Counted from the first letter of the stretch, positions 1-8,174 are shown. The stretch: DNA of 12,510 nucleotides from Amoebophrya sp. AT5.2 (GCA_005223375.1 RXOD01005785.1:1-12510); one strand, 5' to 3'. Program-made: numbers and translations. Notes: generated by a model not told the origin, from the sequence alone.

Positions 1-249
1 GACTGCGAGAAAGAGGGACGCAGCGGTAGCGGAAAGCTGCTGACTACATCGGAGATAGGGCCTAAAAGCAAGGCAAAGAGGGCACCTAGGGTGGTGATTG
101 GCTATGTCGGCTGTAGGGTGCAAGAGCGCCAAACCCGCCGACTGCGAAAGGCCGGCTTTCCTCCAACAGCTGCCCTCTTTTTTGGACAACCAAAGGGGGC
201 CCAGAAGAGCCGCCCCAAAAAATCACTTACCACTTTACTCACTTACCAG
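1..249 (+). other. Unassigned 5' region, possible upstream exon or intron of the methyltransferase gene
   Basis: Frame 1 is open from base 1 to about 260 (86 codons), and frame 2 is open from about 98 into the first recognisable exon, so the frames do not separate exon from intron. The end of the stretch is pyrimidine-rich and finishes in a plausible acceptor, CTTACCAG, at 242-249. No SAM-binding glycine motif of the methyltransferase was recognised here, so the N-terminal part of that enzyme probably lies upstream of the window or in an exon I could not identify. Confidence 0.3.
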
Positions 250-1321
250 CTGGTCCCACCATAACATGTCCCCCCCGACGAACCTGCCCGTGCAGTGTCA
301 CGTGGAGGAGCTGAGCCGCTGCTTCCCCGTGAACCACTTTGACGTGTCCCACATGCGGAACGCTCTGGATCTATGACGACTTGTTCTACTTCATTCGGAA
401 GAACCACTTAGAAGTTTAAACAAAAATCCAACGAGGATGAAGCCCAGCCGGAGATCGTCCAGCAGCTGAGGTTGCTTGCGTTTGCATGGGATGCCGCGCC
501 GTGTTCTAAAAATGGGGGGACTGGCAGAGCCCTTGTCCGGGATGAACCCACTCCGACATGCCCCCGCGGGCGGCCGCACTCTGGAGCCCATTCCCGATTA
601 GAATCTGCACTCCGGGACCCCCGGAGGCCTCAGCAGATGCCTGACCAGGATGCCACTCCGCCATCAGGGCATATCGGCGAAGGGCATAGCAGATGCCTCC
701 CGCTGTTAGAGTGATCTGACGAGTGGCCTGAACCTTCCTCCAGAGGCCCCCGGACCCCCGGGCAGTAGATCGAAATTTTTCAAGTAGTCTGTAAAAAAAT
801 AGAAGTGAAGTAGAAGAAATCTTCATAGGATCACGTGTTTGACCCTCTGATCGGTATCCAGGAGCTGCTTCACGTCACGCGGCCGAAGGGCCTGGTCCTG
901 CTCAGGCACGCACAAAACGAAGGAGTCCCGGGCGAGTTCAGGGTCGGACTACACCAGTGGGCCTTCGACGTGGCGGTGAAGGAGTAATGATTGTGACTTT
1001 GTCCTCCTCGCTTTGGTTTATTGATGAACGTTGCCCGTGCATTATTGCTAGCCCGGGCCATTTTGCGACCGCAGACTCGTCTATTCTCTAGCCACCGCAA
1101 GAACGAACAGGTACGTGACTCGGCCGGTGGTCGGTTTCACGTCTCCGCAGCGGGTGGGGCGGGGGCACTTCATCATTTGGAATCCGGAGTTGCGGCTGGA
1201 CGTGACCGAGTATTTGCTGAAGCAGAACCTGGTGTCAGAAATCGTAGCCGACCTGGTGCCGCACCCGTCGGGAAACGCCGCCCCCGACGAAAAATTCGTT
1301 TGGGTCGACATCGTGAAATAG
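250..1321 (+). CDS. Class I SAM-dependent methyltransferase, 3' part (three visible exons)
   Basis: Proposed exons are <250-367, 829-983 and 1111-1321 (TAG). The spliced product keeps one frame through both junctions. The part seen covers the second half of a Methyltransf_11-type fold. It has FPVNHFDVSHMRNALDHVFD, equivalent to the family segment [N]HFD.VH.RN.LDH..DPL, then an acidic/hydrophobic helix, TRPKGLVLLRH (the P-x-G turn and following beta strand), LHQWAFDV, and GHFIIWNPELRLDV near the end. The family transfers a methyl group from S-adenosylmethionine; the acceptor cannot be told. The glycine-rich SAM motif I is not visible, so the gene is 5'-partial here. The 250 start rests on a CAG acceptor; an ATG at 266 is in frame but sits mid-domain. 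The joint NALD-HVFD is what supports the unusual first intron. Confidence 0.72.
372..393 (+). repeat. Left terminal inverted repeat of the introner-like element
   Basis: This arm begins TATGACGACTTG and ends TTCTACTTCA. It abuts the GGATC direct repeat at 367-371 and pairs with 806-827. Confidence 0.8.
806..827 (-). repeat. Right terminal inverted repeat of the introner-like element
   Basis: Read on the minus strand it starts TATGAAGATTTC and ends TTCTACTTCA, matching the left arm at 19 of 22 positions. It abuts the second GGATC. An A/T-rich run (794-800) lies just inside it. Confidence 0.8.
984..1110 (+). other. Intron 2 of the methyltransferase gene (GT-AG, 127 nt)
   Basis: Donor GTAATG follows AAGGA; acceptor GAACAG precedes GTACGTG. 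Splicing rebuilds a Glu codon and continues VAVKE-YVTRPVV in frame. The intron begins with an in-frame TAA, so it must be removed. No TIR was seen. Confidence 0.7.
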
Positions 1322-1967
1322 TAGATGACCCGATGAACTAAAGCGGGACCGGGAGATTGCATGCATACGACTACCAGCTAGCTATCAGAGAATACGGAAA
1401 GAACGATACTCAATGCGACGCGCTCAAGAAAGATGGACCGAGCCAGGATACAGAGTTGTCAGTGTGTGAGATGATCCAACTATAACAAGTCTCGGAAAAA
1501 AAAGATATTTCTTTTTGTTTTTCCCGTTCCCCGAGGAGCTCAACGCTTTGGGCGGCCAGAGGACGTGTTCAACTTCTTTTTGGGCGGCAACAAATCGCCA
1601 CAACCCTTGCTGTTCATTCGTTCCCTTAACGAAATCTTTCGTTCTTGATTTGAAGCATGAGTTCAAGCGCGTCCACGTTCTCCACTCGTTGATCCAGCTC
1701 GTAGCCTTTCTCTTGTACACAGACACAGTCACAGTGTCCATCCCTTGAGCGTCCAAAGCCCGAAGGAAATCACTCGAGGCAGGCCGCGAACTGCAAACCG
1801 GTCGTCGTTAAAAAATCACTACCTATGATTCGCCTTCGACTATAGAAATCCAATTGATTCCAGATTCCGATTCCCCATCACCACGCAGTGTCTGTTCTCG
1901 GGAGGTTGTTTCGTAAGAAGGACGTTTCTACCGTTTCGTTCTCATCGGAGACCAGCAACCGCACAAG
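1322..1967 (+). other. Intergenic region, no gene recognised
   Basis: Short ORFs occur on both strands: 1515-1748 plus, and 1424-1756 minus, which overlap each other. Neither shows a recognised motif or the GC-rich codon pattern of the clear exons. The last 100 bases are presumably the cold-shock gene's 5' untranslated region and promoter. AG dinucleotides just before the ATG (for example at 1954-1955 and 1966-1967) could serve as trans-splice acceptors, but nothing proves this. Confidence 0.4.
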
Positions 1968-2564
1968 ATGTCGCAATCCGGCGTTGTCAAATTCTTCAAC
2001 AACGAGAAGGGCTTCGGTACGCTATAGCCTACCATTTGCCTTGTACAAATCTGTCATTCACAATCTTACTTTGATGTTGGCGTAGTTGTCGATGATCGCT
2101 ACTTGCACTTCTATCTCCGGACAGCCTCTACTCGAGGATCTCTCCATCGAATCCACGTATCGATACAGACTCAAGCTGCTCAAAAATTGACCGGCAAACC
2201 AATACCAATACCATATGCTCACAAACCACCATCGCATCGCATCGCAGGGTTCATCACTCCCGACCAGGGCGGCGAGGACGTGTTTGTGCACTTTTCGGCG
2301 ATCAACAATGAGGGGTACAAGTCGTTGAACGACGGCGAGACCGTGACCTTCGACACGCAGTGGGACGACCGGAAGGCGAAGACGGCGGCCGTCAACGTGT
2401 CCGGGCGGGGCGACGGGGAGCCCCGGAAGGGCGGCGGCAAGGGGAAGGGCAAGGGCTTCGGCGGCAAGGGCGACTTTGGCGGCTACGGGGGCGGCTTCGG
2501 CGGCGGCTTCAAGGGCGACTTCGGCGGAAAGGGCGACTTCGGCGGAAAGGGCGGATACTGGTAA
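1968..2564 (+). CDS. Cold-shock-domain nucleic-acid-binding protein with Gly/Lys-rich tail
   Basis: Two exons, 1968-2016 and 2248-2564 (TAA), give a complete 121-residue protein. The start [19 protein letters not shown] is the canonical N terminus of a cold-shock domain. RNP1-type KGFGFI lies at residues 14-19 and RNP2-type VFVHF at 28-32, followed by [17 protein letters not shown] and the closing AAVNV strand near 63-67. Residues 68-121 are a Gly/Lys/Phe-rich tail with repeated GGKGDF units. Such proteins bind single-stranded RNA or DNA and act as RNA chaperones or translation regulators; small CSD plus Gly-rich-tail proteins are known from dinoflagellates and plants. The intron splits the codon of Gly17 inside RNP1. 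The ATG at 1968 is chosen because it directly precedes the domain. Confidence 0.93.
2017..2247 (+). other. Intron of the cold-shock gene (GT-AG, 231 nt)
   Basis: Donor GTACGC after AAGGGCTTCG; acceptor ATCGCAG before GGTTCATC. Excision joins KGF-G-FI exactly as the domain requires. Near the acceptor there are short tandem runs: CCAATA at 2199-2210 and ATCGC three times at 2231-2245. Confidence 0.88.
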
Positions 2565-3362
2565 AGCAGCGATCGAAAAAAACTCGGAGTACTTTTGCTA
2601 GCTTGCTAAGACTAAGAGGGTTTTGCTCGAATTTTTAGCACTTTTTGTACAACGGCTGCTATGTAGTTGAGGGAAGCCTATGTAGCTATCGTTTATTGAG
2701 AAATGAATCGTTATTTGATACTGTGAGGGGCGGTTTCGATAGGCTTTTCGTTCTATCAGGAAGACTGGTTGATTTACTACTATAGGGACGAAGAGTTGTT
2801 GTTTCGGAAAAGGATGTGAGGACTGGACCACTGCCGAGGTAGAAAAGCGCCGTTTCACTCTACGACAGTGTCGTTTCACTTAAATGACCAGGGAACCTCT
2901 CAGCGAGGCGCTGCAAATCAGAAGTTTCACCTTCTTTTTTCGGATACATACATGCGATTGACCGTAGACCAGGATTCAAGATTGATTGGTGAGAGATTTA
3001 TTGGACCGAATCCTCAGTTGCGGAGAGATGGGAAGTGTGACGCGGCCGAGTTGTGCGAACGATTCGACTCGTACTCTCGCTTCCGATCGCTCCCTTGATG
3101 GAAGTTTGATCGGAAGTACGTAAATTAATGCAGCGACAACTTTTTAACAGAGGAGTAGTGTCTGGAGACCCGCTTCCGCTACCTCTACTCACGACATGGA
3201 TCTGGCGTCATGCACAACTGAAGCAAGAGAGCATGATCTATCGAAAACCCTTACTCTTACGTGGCAGATTGGACTTATCGGATACTCGTTTTCGTGGACT
3301 TTTTTAGCTGATCGGAGAACTTTTGAGAATGATTGCGACGCTGTATGAGCTCTGAGGTAAAC
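2565..3362 (+). other. Intergenic region after the cold-shock gene
   Basis: No convincing gene on either strand. The first part is presumably the 3' untranslated region. The sequence is AT-richer than the exons. A 12-base word, TACTCACGACAT, at 3186-3197 recurs at 7789-7800 as one arm of a small inverted-repeat element. Confidence 0.4.
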
Positions 3363-3812
3363 TCACTGGAAATCTCTCACTCGTAGTATAAGTAGGAACG
3401 GAAATAGGGTCGAGACCGAGATCAAGATCATAGGGATCCAGCGGTGATGCTCGTTTGCTGCGGTAGCGGCGTGACTCGAACTCACTCGGCGACTCGTCGA
3501 GTGAGTCGCTTTGCGACTGCTATCCGTGGGAGGAAACATAGTACCACCGCGGAACTCGAACGCGAAAACAAGCAAGATTTTGAAAATAGATCCAGGATGC
3601 TGTTGCACAGAAGAAGGCAGGCAAAAGCACGCACGCGGTAGATGAAGCACTAGCACACGTACTGTCCGGATCCGGATCCCAGTATCGGCCGATGCATCGG
3701 AAGGAAAAGCACCAATTCTAGCTCGCGCCACACACGGAGGACAGAGAAGCACCAGGAGCACGAGCGCAATCGAGTATGTTTGTACATACTTGGAATCGCG
3801 ACTGAACAACAT
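3363..3812 (-). CDS. Weak candidate: small secreted or membrane protein ORF
   Basis: This minus-strand ORF of 149 codons starts MLFSRDSKYVQ followed by a hydrophobic stretch (SIALVLLVLLCPPCVA, about residues 14-29) that looks like a signal peptide. It ends with a second hydrophobic stretch, WIPMILISVSTLFPFLLIL. The middle is basic and Ser/Arg-rich with no recognised domain. All other supported genes are on the plus strand. The ORF has no strong coding bias and overlaps short ORFs in other frames, so it may be chance. I keep it only because of the signal-peptide-like start. Confidence 0.15.
   Translation of the reverse strand: MLFSRDSKYVQTYSIALVLLVLLCPPCVARARIGAFPSDASADTGIRIRTVRVLVLHLPRACFCLPSSVQQHPGSIFKILLVFAFEFRGGTMFPPTDSSRKATHSTSRRVSSSHAATAANEHHRWIPMILISVSTLFPFLLILRVRDFQ
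3480..3506. repeat. Hairpin-forming inverted repeat
   Basis: ACTCACTCGGCG (3480-3491) pairs with CGTCGAGTGAGT (3495-3506) at 11 of 12 positions around a 3-base loop. Function unknown. Confidence 0.6.
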
Positions 3813-3925
3813 AGTACAGCCGGGTGGGCAGCTTTCTGGCCTGATGTGGGTAGACTGCCAGTGCGAACTCGGCTAGAAACGTGTAGAACCTCCTCGAAGT
3901 CCAACTTCTGAATACTTTGAGGGAC

Positions 3926-3954
3926 GCCGCCGGCGGCCTGTCTTCATCGACAGG
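3926..3954. repeat. GC-rich palindrome followed by a small hairpin
   Basis: GCCGCCGGCGGC is a perfect palindrome. Its last base starts CCTGTC-TTCATC-GACAGG, a 6-bp stem with a 6-base loop. It stands out against AT-richer flanks; role unknown. Confidence 0.5.
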
Positions 3955-4429
3955 TCATCGGCCGCGACCGGATGCGCGACCGACGACGACCTGTGGTTCA
4001 TGATAGACCTCTCTTCAACATCCACCGATCATGATCTATTGTTTCTGAGTGCGCCCACAGACCGCCAAAAAAACAAAAAGCCCAGACGGACGAGTGGTCG
4101 AAGGCTTCAGCCGCCTCGATGAAAGGAATCCGGTTCCGTTTTAGCCCCAGACCCCCCGTGTTCCGACGTCCCTTGTTCATTAAGCACAATCCATCGAATC
4201 GATTTCGAAAGAGAGCGGTGAGTGAAGCTACATGAGGGTGATCGCTGAGGGAATCGCTTTGAGTCAAACCGAAACCCAACCAAACCAGCGGACCCCATCC
4301 TATCGCCCTCGACGGACGCCGATAAAATTTGAGAAGGAGCTACTCTAGGATCTTCCGCCCAAAGTGTAAGTGGGACGCGCAACAGCTATGCGTAGCGTAA
4401 ATTTTTCTTTGCGAACACAGTAACTATCG

Positions 4430-4471
4430 ATTCGAGAATAAAGCCATCAACAAAGCATTCGAGAACAAAGC
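4430..4471 (+). repeat. Direct repeat upstream of the kinase start
   Basis: ATTCGAGAATAAAGC (4430-4444) and ATTCGAGAACAAAGC (4457-4471) differ at one base and are 27 bp apart. They lie about 115-150 bp before the kinase ATG. Confidence 0.6.
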
Positions 4472-4583
4472 ATAAAAAGCATGCGCAATTTCATCGCTCT
4501 CTGCCAGCAGGAGAGTCGGCGTCCGCGGCCCGATTCCCTTGCCTTGCGTGCCACTTCGCATCGGATCTCCTGATGCTGATAGG

Positions 4584-7440
4584 ATGGGTTGCAGTCACTC
4601 GGAGCTGCAGCAGCGTTACGCCGTGCCGCCTGGCAAGACCAATTTCGAAATCTACGAGGATGCCGCCGCAGCCCACCCGCCGCCGCCCACGTCGCAATCG
4701 GGGTCGTCTCCGACCAAGTCGCTCCCGGCAAGCACTCCCCTCGGAGGAGTCCTCACCACCCATCTGCAAGGGACCGCTTCTGGATTCTCCCCTCGGAGCA
4801 AGCGATTCCCGTCTTCCCCGGGGAAGAACTCCGGAGTGGGAGGGGACAACAGCAGCACGGTGCCGTTTCATGCCCAGGATCCCGAGGAGAGGTCGGCTTA
4901 CTTTGCCTCGCCAGCGAAGACAAACCAGTCGCGGGTCAGGCCGTTTCACTCGCCGGAAAAGGAAAACTATGGTGTCTCATTCGCAGGTTCATCGGGCCAT
5001 GGCGGCGAGGGCTTCGGCAGTCCAGGTGCCGGCGGGGGCGGTCCGCCCGGACCTGGACAGCAGCAGCAGGGCGGCAGCAGTCCCTCGAAGACGAAGTGGA
5101 CGAAGAAGAAGGACAAGCTGACGTGGCGCCAGAGCAAGCTCGACGACGAGACGCGGTCCGCCGCCGGGTCGCGGGGAGGCAAGCGCAAAAGATCCTCAGC
5201 GGATCAATTTATCGCGGGTCATCATGGTGGCTATTCTTATCCAGGAGAGGACCTCCACCAGCAGTACCCACCGATGCAAGGGGGCAATGGCAATCTGCCG
5301 ACGCCGCTCTACTCGGAGCACTCAAACTCGGAGACGATGGACGCCAGCGGCACGAGCTCATGTGAGTCCTCCGGCGCGCGCAACATGTACACGAGCGGAC
5401 TGTTCGGCGTGCGGTTGGAAAACGAGGATTTCACGAACCTGGATCGACGCATCCCGCGGGTTGCAGTCCAGGACCAGTGTAGCGAGTTTGAGCTTCTGAT
5501 GGCGACCGACTTCTCTCGGGTGTTTCGCTGCGTTTGGCGAAGCGACCAGGTGCTGGGAAAAAGGGATCTGAGGAAGGCCGAGATAAAAGCGAGCTACAAG
5601 ACCCCGTTCGACAAGACGGGCGGAGGAACGACATACAGGTCGTCGAAAACTGTGGTCACAGACCACGTGCCGCGTACTTTTACTTACGATACCGTTTGAG
5701 ATGCCACTGGCGCTGTTTAGTTTTCGCTCCTGCTCGAGCTCGAATTGCGCTTGCGAAGTCTAAATCTTCTTGCACGCGACATCCATGGACTACACACCAG
5801 CCTCCGAAGTGCTGCGCAACGCGCAGGGGTTTAGCAAGTTGCGCCAGGAGGAGGCATCTGTGATCGACGCGACGGTTCGAACAAACCAAACAACACGGCG
5901 GTCCGGCTTCCACGAGGAGCTCTCCAAGTCCGTAACCAGGGGAAGTTTCTACAAGCCCACCGCGGGAGCCTACTCGTTTGCCAACGTGAACGTCAAAGGC
6001 GTGAACAACGGGCGGTTTTTTGCGCTGAAAGAGGTCTCGAAAAGGTCGCCGCACATGGAAGCCTTCACGAAAGAAGTCCAAATGCTGGCGCACCTGCAAC
6101 ACCGCAGCATCCTGCGCTTCTTCGGAGTGTACTTGGAGGTATCTTTCGTATGCAGTTCAAAATGTTTTGATGTGATTGTGAATGTTTTTGATCATTCTTT
6201 CATCTGGGACTGAGGACTCACTTCATCCACCCATCTCATCAGGATCCCTTCTCGCTGTATTTCCTGTCTGAGCTGTGCAAGATGGATTCGCAGCAGTACA
6301 CGGAGGAGCTCCCGCGAAAATTTGTTTACGCCGAGGAGGTCACGTTTTTCCAGCGTCCGTTCGGGATCAACTGCGACGCCAACGACCCCTTTTACCGCGT
6401 CACCACCGTGGAGGGCCAGGCCGAGAAACTGGGCGTGCGCCCCCATTGGCTTCTAAGGAGACACCCGGTCACGGGGGAGGGGCTGCATCGCAGCGAACTG
6501 ATCCACGTGCTGCGGGAGTGTCCGTTGCCGCTCACGGTCGTGTTCGAGAACGAAGACGAGTACAACCACAGGCTGCTGGTGCTGGTTCGCGAGTTTCTGA
6601 GTGCGGTTCGCTACCTGCACGAAGAGAAAAAAATCGTCCACGGAGATTTGAAGCCAGGGAACGTGCTGCTGGACATGAAGGTCGTTCCGTTTCTTGTCGA
6701 TCGGATGGATGAAAGTGAAACGAAGTAGCAGAGACACCGCCAATCACAATCTATCAGTCTGGCTATGGGTTACAAGAACTTCTAGAGCGTTTATTTCGGT
6801 GGTTGGGTTCTTACAGTTACTTCGTTCGATAATATCGATTGCGAAAGTTGTAGGGCTACAATAAATATCGATTGCTCCCGAAGTGAAGTCGCGCGACCTC
6901 AAACATCGACAGAACCGGCTTAAGCTGTGCGATTTCGGGAGCGCGATTCAAGTGTCGACGAACGGCTACCTCCAGCATTGCAGCTGCGGCACGGAAGGCT
7001 TCCGGGCGCCAGAAATCACCGACCCGGGCACGATGGGGTACAATGGACGTTCTTGAGCTCTCTTCTTACCTGCACTTGCTCGGTAAGGGCTAGTGAAATA
7101 TTTCGTCATAAATTTATAGAAGTAAGAACACGACGAACACCACGCACCTAGCAAAGCATCTACATTCGTAATACAGCATTTCCTTCCTACATTCGGAATG
7201 CATCCCCACCTTCTTTTCACCAGGTACGACGGTTTCCGCGCGGATATTTTCTCGTGCGGAAAGACGCTCGACCTGTGGACCCGGAACCCGGAGGCAAAAG
7301 TACAGTGGGACTTCAGCGTGAACCCTGCGCTGCGGTGGATGATCAGCGAAGCCACGCAGGAGACGCCCACCTTGCGCCCGAAAATCGGATACATCCTCAG
7401 TTCGGTTTTCGACGACGTACCCTTCGCAAGGCAGAACTAA
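4584..7440 (+). CDS. Membrane-anchored-type protein kinase with PDZ-like insertion in the catalytic domain
   Basis: Five exons: 4584-5673, 5801-6138, 6243-6680, 6889-7037, 7224-7440, about 743 residues. The ATG at 4584 gives MGCSHSEL, a typical N-myristoylation and palmitoylation start; an upstream in-frame ATG at 4539 would lose it. Residues 10-350 are low-complexity (Pro, Ser, Gly, poly-Gln) with SPTK, SPGK, SPAK, SPEK and SPSK sites and basic patches KKKDK and GGKRKR. The kinase fold follows: degenerate glycine loop near 417-426, FALK lysine 440, alpha-C Glu 455, HGDLKPGN (609-616, Arg replaced by Gly), DFG 637-639, APE 662-664, ADIFSCG alpha-F. Between the hinge (LYFLSEL) and helix E, residues about 505-580 read as a PDZ-like domain. 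Catalytic Lys, Asp and DFG are kept, so activity is plausible. Substrate unknown; probably acts at a membrane. Confidence 0.87.
5674..5800 (+). other. Kinase intron 1 (GT-AG, 127 nt; boundary less certain)
   Basis: Donor GTACTT and acceptor ACACCAG satisfy the frame change between the upstream frame (stop at 5697-5699) and the downstream one (TAA at 5761-5763). It lies in a poorly conserved region just before the catalytic domain. An alternative removal between two CGACAT copies also fits the frame but lacks GT-AG. Confidence 0.6.
6139..6242 (+). other. Kinase intron 2 (GT-AG, 104 nt)
   Basis: Donor GTATCT after FFGVYLE, acceptor TCATCAG before DPFSLYFLSEL, phase 0. The join sits in the beta4-beta5 part of the kinase N lobe and restores the hinge. 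Confidence 0.85.
6681..6888 (+). other. Kinase intron 3 (GT-AG, 208 nt)
   Basis: Donor GTCGTT after GGACATGAAG, acceptor AGTGAAG. Excision joins NVLLDMK to SRDLKHRQNRLKLCDFG, the expected catalytic-loop to DFG spacing. TGAAG is repeated at 6676-6680 and 6884-6888, next to both splice points. It contains a 12-bp direct repeat. Confidence 0.82.
6831..6875 (+). repeat. 12-bp direct repeat inside kinase intron 3
   Basis: AATATCGATTGC occurs at 6831-6842 and again at 6864-6875. Flanking bases differ. Both lie within 60 bp of the intron's acceptor. Confidence 0.65.
7038..7223 (+). other. Kinase intron 4 (GT-AG, 186 nt)
   Basis: Donor GTACAA after ACGATGGG, acceptor TCACCAG before GTACGACGG. Excision joins GTMG to YDGFRADIFSCG, between the APE motif and helix F. 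GGTAC is present at both ends (7037-7041 and 7223-7227). Confidence 0.87.
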
Positions 7441-8174
7441 TCATCAAAAAAAAAATGTTTTGTTTCGTGCCCGTTGTGGGCCGATGGCCCGTGGGATAGC
7501 TATGTCGTGTTTCTTTTCCAATTTGCTTCCACCGCTTTTCTAACGAAAGACCCTTTGATATGGTCTGACCGCGTGTGGAAGATTGGAGTTCACCGATCGA
7601 TGCAGTGATTCACTGCCCCGGTAGGAGACGCGAAGATGAGCTCGAAGTGGCTTCTTGTTTTGGCAAGCCAACGTGGAAAATTGAGTCCCGCGTAGTGGTT
7701 CCTCCAACGGACCGCAGGGACATGTCGTGAGCTTTAATTTGAAAGTGAAGATAGGTGAAGAAGTGGCTTGGATAATCGGATAGATTAATACTCACGACAT
7801 CAGCGATGGATCGTCGAGGAGGCGTCTCGATGGCCCCTCGTAGAATGTGGCTACCTAGCTGCGACCATCGCGTCGGGGTTTTGTTCTTCGAATCGAAGCG
7901 ACAGAGAGTGGCTCATTGAAACCTGGTCCCTGGTGACTGGTATCTGGCGGCGCGTTCGGGAGCGTCGACTTCGAATTAATTCAATTGACGATGTTTCGAT
8001 CGTCCGCTTTTGCTGATGGCTCGTCTCAATCGCTCGACAAGATCATCAAAACAACAGCTCCTACTGCAGCTCGTGGCCGTTTCAGGAGCGAGAAAGCGAG
8101 CCAAAGCAGCATTACCAATTCGTTGTACTTAGGTCGATCCCCCAAAAAAAATTTAACAGCGATTAAGCAGAAAG
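7441..8174 (+). other. Intergenic region between kinase and chitin-binding protein genes
   Basis: The start is presumably the kinase 3' untranslated region. A small inverted-repeat element lies at 7722-7800. A 39-codon ORF at 8015-8134, starting MARLNRSTRSSKQQLLLQLV, has a faint signal-peptide look and could be an upstream exon of the next gene; I cannot connect it with confidence. Nothing else is recognised. Confidence 0.4.
7722..7800. repeat. Small MITE-like inverted-repeat element (79 bp)
   Basis: ATGTCGTGAG at 7722-7731 is the exact reverse complement of CTCACGACAT at 7791-7800. The right arm extended by two bases (TACTCACGACAT) also occurs at 3186-3197 elsewhere in the window. No clear target-site duplication is visible, so the mobile-element nature is unproven. 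Confidence 0.4.

Larger units (their letters stand above)
367..832 (+). mobile_element. Introner-like element forming a whole intron, with TIRs and 5-bp TSD
   Basis: GGATC occurs at 367-371 and again at 828-832. Directly inside these, 372-393 and the reverse complement of 806-827 agree at 19 of 22 positions (TATGA, GA, TT, then TTCTACTTCA, with mismatches only at positions 6, 9 and 12). Removing 368-828 restores the methyltransferase frame and its conserved NALDHVFD segment; without removal the frame stops at 374-376. The acceptor is AG (827-828) but the donor is GA, not GT. The interior is GC-rich and encodes nothing recognised, so the element looks non-autonomous. DNA-transposon-like introners with TIRs and target duplications supplying splice sites are established knowledge; assigning this copy to that class is inference from structure. 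Confidence 0.8.
3813..4583 (+). other. Upstream region of the kinase gene
   Basis: No gene recognised. It holds a perfect 12-bp palindrome GCCGCCGGCGGC at 3926-3937, followed by a short hairpin CCTGTC/GACAGG at 3937-3954, and a 27-bp-spaced direct repeat at 4430-4471 close to the kinase start. The end of the region should contain the kinase promoter and leader. Confidence 0.4.

Noticed and set aside
1424..1756. Opposed ORFs of 110 (minus) and 77 (plus) codons
   Set aside because: They overlap each other, lack recognised motifs and have intergenic-like composition.
4573..5365. Two other long plus-strand ORFs (4573-5121 and 4589-5365) and a minus ORF (4491-4949) over the kinase N-terminal exon
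   Set aside because: Alternate-frame shadows of GC-rich low-complexity coding sequence. Only the 4584 frame gives the Met-Gly-Cys start and leads into the kinase domain.
5629..5782. CGACAT direct repeat that could mark a second introner-type intron in the kinase
   Set aside because: Removing one copy keeps the frame, but there are no TIRs and no GT-AG. A canonical GT-AG intron at 5674-5800 also keeps the frame, so the repeat is probably coincidence.
7478..7496. GGGCC-GAT-GGCCC hairpin after the kinase stop
   Set aside because: It resembles a bacterial terminator stem, but the window is eukaryotic and no T-run follows. Taken as incidental.
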